This document shows positions 59,329-64,000 of a stretch of 64,000 bases of DNA, piece by piece. The notes below the pieces were generated by a model that did not search any database, had not been told where the DNA came from, and was given only the letters and a program-made list of their open reading frames with translations. Position 1 is the stretch's first letter. Each line of letters starts with the position of its first letter. This DNA comes from Burkholderiales bacterium. GTDB taxonomy: Bacteria > Pseudomonadota > Gammaproteobacteria > Burkholderiales > Burkholderiaceae_C. The DNA lies in contig JAECRO010000001.1 of NCBI GenBank assembly GCA_016000195.1, positions 131,015-195,014 on the forward strand, in the 5' to 3' direction. The translations under genes were made by a program, and so were the position numbers.

Positions 59329-60777
59329 ATGGCGCGGGAATTCATTCGCCGACAAGCGAAGCCAATAACAATCTCACTGGAGGAAACACCCTTGCTGCAG
59401 TACCTGACCCACCTCATCGAACGCACCGGGCAGTGGGCTTACCTCGTCATCTTTCTGGGGGCGATGCTCGAATCGGCGGCTTTTCTGGGCTTGCTGATTC
59501 CCGGCGAAAGCCTGGTTCTGCTGGCCGGCTTTCTGGCGGCCCAAGGCCTGCTTGATCTGGATGTGCTGATGGGTGTCGTTACGTTGGGTGCGGTCCTCGG
59601 CGACAGCATGGGGTATGAAATGGGCCGGCGCATGGGGCGCCCGGCGCTGCTGCAGTACGGCAGCCGGTTCGGCCTGAGCGACGCACGGGTTGCCAGGGCC
59701 GACGCATTTTTTGCACGGCATGGCAGCAAGGCGGTGTTTCTCGGGCGCTTTGTCGGCTTTGCCCGGGCCCTGGTGCCTTTCCTGGCCGGTGCGTCCCAAA
59801 TGGCCTACCGCAAGTTTTTGCCGTACAACATTTTGGGCGCGCTCCTTTGGGCGTCGGCTGTCACCTTGCTGGGGTACTTTCTGGGGGCGAGCTGGCAAAC
59901 CGCCGGGCGCTGGCTCGGGCGGGGCAGCGCCGTGCTGGGCGGCATGATGGTGTTTGTGCTGCTGCTGGTCTGGCTGTGGCGCTGGGCGGTGCGGCATGAG
60001 GCCTTCATCCGGCAAAGCGGGAGCCACTTTCTGCAGCGCCCGCGGGTTCATGCCTTACGCCTTCGTTTTGCGCCTCAACTGGCGTTCATCCAGGCCCGGC
60101 TTTCGCCCCGCAGCTATCTGGGGCTGGAACTCACGGCAGGCGCCCTGGTATTGATTGGCGCCAGCTGGCTGTTCGGCGGCATTGCTGAAGACGTGGTTCA
60201 TGGCGATCCGCTCACCCTCGTTGATGTGCAGGTCGCGCAATGGTTTCATGAGCACGCGACAGCGCCACTCACCCAGGTCATGCTGGCCATCACGCACCTC
60301 CATGACCCAGTCCGCGTCATCATCGCCGCGGCCATCATTGCGGCTTGCCTGGCGTACAAGCGCAACGGGTACTGGCTGATCTGCCTGGGCCTGACCCTGC
60401 CGTTCGGCATGCTGCTCAATGTCCTGATGAAGTATTCGTTTCACCGCATCCGCCCCAGCTTTGACAATCCGCTGCTGGTGGTGTCGAGCTACAGCTTTCC
60501 CAGCGGCCATGTAGCCGGGGCGACGCTGTTTTATGGCCTCATGGCTGCGATGCTGGTGGCGAGAATCGAGGCCTGGCGCTGGCGCATGATGATCGTGCTG
60601 ACGGCTTTCGCGCTGGTGATCCTTGTGGCGCTGACCCGCATGTACCTGGGTGTTCATTATTTAAGCGATGTGCTGGCCGCTTTTGCCGAAGGAATTGCCT
60701 GGCTGGCGCTGTGCCTGACGGGAATGAATACCTTCTGGCGCCACCGCGCGGGCACCGGACTTGCTGGTAAAAAATGA
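59329..60777 (+). CDS. DedA/VTT-domain membrane protein fused to a PAP2 phosphatase
   Basis: AMLESAAFLGLLIPGESLVLLAGFLAAQG and GRFVGFARALVPFLAGASQM (DedA), then KYSFHRIRPSF, SYSFPSGHVAG, RMYLGVHYLSDVLAAF (PAP2). Confidence 0.93.
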   Translation: MAREFIRRQAKPITISLEETPLLQYLTHLIERTGQWAYLVIFLGAMLESAAFLGLLIPGESLVLLAGFLAAQGLLDLDVLMGVVTLGAVLGDSMGYEMGRRMGRPALLQYGSRFGLSDARVARADAFFARHGSKAVFLGRFVGFARALVPFLAGASQMAYRKFLPYNILGALLWASAVTLLGYFLGASWQTAGRWLGRGSAVLGGMMVFVLLLVWLWRWAVRHEAFIRQSGSHFLQRPRVHALRLRFAPQLAFIQARLSPRSYLGLELTAGALVLIGASWLFGGIAEDVVHGDPLTLVDVQVAQWFHEHATAPLTQVMLAITHLHDPVRVIIAAAIIAACLAYKRNGYWLICLGLTLPFGMLLNVLMKYSFHRIRPSFDNPLLVVSSYSFPSGHVAGATLFYGLMAAMLVARIEAWRWRMMIVLTAFALVILVALTRMYLGVHYLSDVLAAFAEGIAWLALCLTGMNTFWRHRAGTGLAGKK

Positions 60778-60857
60778 TGTCCGCACCGCTGATGACGCCC
60801 ACATGAGCCAGGCCGCCGGGTGAGCGCCAGGTGCCGTTCCTGTTTCCAACAATACAT

Positions 60858-60914
60858 GCAGAATCAGCCTCCAGCGCACGTTTCACCTGCACCGGCAGCT
60901 ATTATTTATATAGC
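60858..60914 (-). repeat. Family A palindromic element, intergenic
   Basis: Minus strand GCTATATAAATAATAGCTGCCGGTGCAGGTGAAACGTGCGCTGGAGGCTGATTC. Confidence 0.7.
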
Positions 60915-60989
60915 AGAACACAGGTTTTTCGATGACCATGCCGGGCTGAGCATCAGCACCTGTATCGGGTTGTGGCAAGGCAGCAAATC

Positions 60990-61050
60990 ACTATTAATTC
61001 AATAGCACGCGGTGTATATTCCACCTGCGCAAGCGGCTGTTTTCATCTAA
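60990..61050 (+). repeat. Family A palindromic element, intergenic
   Basis: actattaattcaatagcacgcggtgtatattccacctgcgcaagcggctgttttcatc. Confidence 0.65.
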
Positions 61051-61168
61051 AAACTTCGACTATTGCACGCTTGATGACAGGAAAAGCCGTCAAAGTCGGA
61101 AAAGCCTGATAGCCCCATGTGCCGGTTTCTTATAGGCTCAAGCTTCCTCTTTGCTGGAGACGACAGCC

Positions 61169-61894
61169 ATGAACCTTCCTGGGCAAAACCCCGTTTCGCG
61201 TGAAGTCCGCATTCCCTGCGGCGGCGCCTGGCTTTACGGCGACCTGACACGGCCGGCCAACGCCCTGGGCGTGGTGCTGTTTGTTCACGGCAGCGGCAGC
61301 GGCCGGCACAGCGCGCGCAACCGGCTGGTCGCGAAAAGGCTGCAGCAAGCGGGCATCGCCACGCTGCTGTTCGACCTGCTGACGGCGCAGGAAGAGCAGA
61401 TCGACCTCCACACCCGCGAACACCGCTTCGACATTGCCCTGCTGACCGGGCGTCTTCAGGACACGACCACCTGGGCCACGGCGCAGCCCGAATTGCAGGA
61501 CTTGCCCATCGGCTACTTCGGCGCCAGCACCGGCAGCGCCGCCGCCATCATTGCCGCCGCCCGGCTGGGCAGGCGCATCGCCGCCGTGGTGTCGCGCGGC
61601 GGCCGGCCCGACCTGGCCGGCCCGGTGGCGCTGGCCGCCGTCACCGCGCCCACGCTGCTGATCGTCGGCGGGGCGGACCACGGCGTCATCGAACTCAACG
61701 AACAGTCGCTGGCGCATTTGACGTGCGACAAACGGCTGGTCATCGTCCACGGCGCCACCCATCTGTTTGAAGAAAAAGGCGCCCTGGAGGAAGTGGCCGA
61801 ACTGGCGGCATCCTGGTTCAGCGCCCATCTGGCGGGCAAGGCGCCGCCAGCATCGACACAAGACAACACAACTCCGGGAAATCATCATGAATAA
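61169..61894 (+). CDS. Dienelactone hydrolase-like alpha/beta hydrolase
   Basis: GVVLFVHGSGSGRHSARNRLVAKRLQQAGIATLLFDLLTAQE, GYFGASTGSAAAI. Confidence 0.88.
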   Translation: MNLPGQNPVSREVRIPCGGAWLYGDLTRPANALGVVLFVHGSGSGRHSARNRLVAKRLQQAGIATLLFDLLTAQEEQIDLHTREHRFDIALLTGRLQDTTTWATAQPELQDLPIGYFGASTGSAAAIIAAARLGRRIAAVVSRGGRPDLAGPVALAAVTAPTLLIVGGADHGVIELNEQSLAHLTCDKRLVIVHGATHLFEEKGALEEVAELAASWFSAHLAGKAPPASTQDNTTPGNHHE

Positions 61895-63938
61895 AGCAAC
61901 CCTGCCCTTTCTCGACCGTGGTCAGGCCGGCCGCGTGCTGGCCGAAAAGCTGATGCCTTATTTTGGCCGCGCCAACCTGCTGGTGCTGGCCCTGCCGCGC
62001 GGTGGCGTGGCCGTCGGCTTCGAGGTGGCGCGCGCGCTGCAGGCGCCGCTGGACATTTTCGTGGTGCGCAAGCTGGGCCTTCCGGGCCACGAGGAATACG
62101 CCATGGGCGCCATTGCCAGCGGCGGTGTGCGCGTCATGACGCCCCTGCCCGGCCTGAGCGTCACGGCCGAGGACGTGGCCGAAGTCGTTGCGCGCGAGCA
62201 GGCTGAACTGGTGCGGCGCGAGCATCTCTACCGCGGCCAGCGCCCGCCGATCAGCATCGAGGGCCGCACCGTGATCGTGGTCGATGACGGGCTGGCCACC
62301 GGCGCCAGCATGCGCGCGGCCGTGCTGGCCATTCGCCAGCAGCATCCGGCCCACCTGGTGGTGGCCGTGCCGGTGGGCGCGGAAGACAGCTGCCAGGCCT
62401 TGCGCGACGAGGCCGACGACGTGGTCTGCGCCGCCATGCCGTATCCGTTTCGCGCCGTCGGCCTGTGGTACAAACATTTTCCGCAGGCCAGCGACGACGA
62501 GGTGATTGCGCTGCTCGAAGAATCCCGCCGCGAGCATGAGCAGGCGCTCAGGCAACACCCGGCGCAGCAAAAAAATCCGTTTCCTCCGCCGCAGGCCCAT
62601 TCGCCGCATTCCGCAAACGGGCTGGTGCAAGGCTTGCAGCAGCATTTGCAGCCGCTGACCGGCGCGGCCCACGACTACGACCCCTTGATGCAACTGATCG
62701 GGCCTGCGCGCTTTGCCCTGCTGGGCGAGGCTTCGCACGGCACGCAGGAGTTCTACCGCGAGCGCGCCGCCATCACGCGGCGGCTGATCACCGAAAAGGG
62801 CTTCACCGCCATTGCCGTGGAAGCCGACTGGCCGGATGCCTGGCGCGTCAACCGCTATGTGCGCGGCCTGGGCGACGACGCGGATGCGGCGTCGGCGCTG
62901 TCGGGCTTCCAGCGTTTTCCGGCCTGGATGTGGCGCAATACCGAGGTGCGCGATTTCGTCGAATGGCTGCGCGAGCACAACACCGGCCGCGCGCTTGAGG
63001 CCCAGGTCGGCTTTTACGGCATCGACCTGTACAGCCTGTTCACCTCGATACACGAAGTGCTCGACTACCTGGAGCGCGTGGAGCCGGAAGCGGCCCAGCG
63101 CGCGCGCTACCGCTACAGCTGCTTTGACCATGCGGGAGAAGACAGCCAGGCCTATGGCTACGCCGCCAGCTTCGGCCTGGCGCCGAGTTGCGAGGATGCG
63201 GTGGTGCAGCAGTTGCGCGAGATGACCCGCCGCATGGCCGACATGCCCGCCACGCCCGGGCTGGAGCGCGACGAGGCGTTCTACGCCCACCAGAACGCCC
63301 GCCTGGTGCGCAACGCCGAAGAGTATTACCGCACCATGTTCCATGCCCGGGTGTCTTCCTGGAACCTGCGCGACAGCCACATGGTGGAGACGCTGCAGGC
63401 GCTGGACCGGCATCTGGGCGCGCAGGGCACGCCGCCCAAAATGGCCGTGTGGGCGCACAACTCCCACCTGGGCGATGCCGGATCAACCGAAATGAGCGAC
63501 CGGGGCGAATGGAATGTCGGCCAGCTCATGCGCGACCGGTATGCCGGCGATGCCGTGCGGGTCGGCTTCAGCACCCACCATGGCTGGGTCACGGCGGCGA
63601 CGGACTGGGACCAGCCGCCGCAGCGCAAGCGGGTGCGCGACGGCCTGCACGGCAGCTGGGAAGACGTGTTTCACCAGACCGGCACGAGCCGCTTTTTGCT
63701 CAACCTGCGGGACAGCGCCGGCTTGCGCAAGCTGGTCGAGCCGCTGCGGCTGCAACGCGCCATCGGCGTCATTTACCGGCCCGAAACCGAGCGGCAGAGC
63801 CACTACTTCCACACCCACCTGGCGGGGCAGTTCGACGCGCTGATCCACCTTGACGAAACCCGCGCGCTGGAGCCGCTCGACAAGGGGCCGGTCTGGAGCG
63901 CGGGCGAAGCGCCGGAAACCTTCCCGTCGGGCCTCTAG
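61887..63938 (+). CDS. Phosphoribosyltransferase domain fused to erythromycin-esterase-like domain
   Basis: PRTase: LALPRGGVAVGFEVARALQAPLDIFVVRKLGLPGHEEYAMGA, VIVVDDGLATGASMRAA. EreA-like: LLGEASHGTQEFYRERAAITRRLI, AVEADWPDAWRVNRYVRG, AHNSHLGDA. Confidence 0.92.
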   Translation: MNKATLPFLDRGQAGRVLAEKLMPYFGRANLLVLALPRGGVAVGFEVARALQAPLDIFVVRKLGLPGHEEYAMGAIASGGVRVMTPLPGLSVTAEDVAEVVAREQAELVRREHLYRGQRPPISIEGRTVIVVDDGLATGASMRAAVLAIRQQHPAHLVVAVPVGAEDSCQALRDEADDVVCAAMPYPFRAVGLWYKHFPQASDDEVIALLEESRREHEQALRQHPAQQKNPFPPPQAHSPHSANGLVQGLQQHLQPLTGAAHDYDPLMQLIGPARFALLGEASHGTQEFYRERAAITRRLITEKGFTAIAVEADWPDAWRVNRYVRGLGDDADAASALSGFQRFPAWMWRNTEVRDFVEWLREHNTGRALEAQVGFYGIDLYSLFTSIHEVLDYLERVEPEAAQRARYRYSCFDHAGEDSQAYGYAASFGLAPSCEDAVVQQLREMTRRMADMPATPGLERDEAFYAHQNARLVRNAEEYYRTMFHARVSSWNLRDSHMVETLQALDRHLGAQGTPPKMAVWAHNSHLGDAGSTEMSDRGEWNVGQLMRDRYAGDAVRVGFSTHHGWVTAATDWDQPPQRKRVRDGLHGSWEDVFHQTGTSRFLLNLRDSAGLRKLVEPLRLQRAIGVIYRPETERQSHYFHTHLAGQFDALIHLDETRALEPLDKGPVWSAGEAPETFPSGL

Positions 63939-63952
63939 AGCGAAATCGCCCT

Positions 63953-64000
63953 GCTATTTAATTAATAGCTGCTTGCGCACTATCTGCCTGCACCAGAGGC
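63953..64000 (+). repeat. Family A palindromic element, cut by window end
   Basis: gctatttaattaatagctgcttgcgcactatctgcctgcaccagaggc. Confidence 0.85.

Noticed and set aside
61818-63467. 549-aa minus-strand ORF
   Set aside because: Antisense shadow of the PRTase-EreA fusion gene.

Overview
The window looks like chromosomal DNA from a Comamonadaceae betaproteobacterium, plausibly Polaromonas-like (inference from gene content and repeat style). Most of it is housekeeping: guaA/guaB, ratA-rnfH-smpB, typA, rimP-nusA-infB-rbfA-truB, yejABEF, fabI, an Arg/Lys/Orn decarboxylase, livK-type SBP, holC-pepA, lptFG, a cysB-like regulator, hrpA and argA. It also has three tRNAs, several pseudogenes and IS remnants. 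Two things stand out. (1) A family of about 55-70 bp palindromic elements has at least 13 copies, with head GCTAT-N6-8-ATAGC followed by a TTGCGCA...TGCGC(A/C)AGAGGC hairpin. Six copies sit in frame inside conserved genes (ldcA-like, enoyl-CoA hydratase-like, truB, yejF, mod, hrpA), and each orientation uses the same single reading frame. hrpA also carries a second, unrelated repeat family in frame. (2) A four-gene cassette just downstream of tRNA-Ser encodes a PLD-like/SNF2 helicase, a DUF4391-like protein, a type III Mod and a type III Res. It looks like an expanded type III restriction-like defence system with a mosaic Mod. No CRISPR array or prophage was seen.
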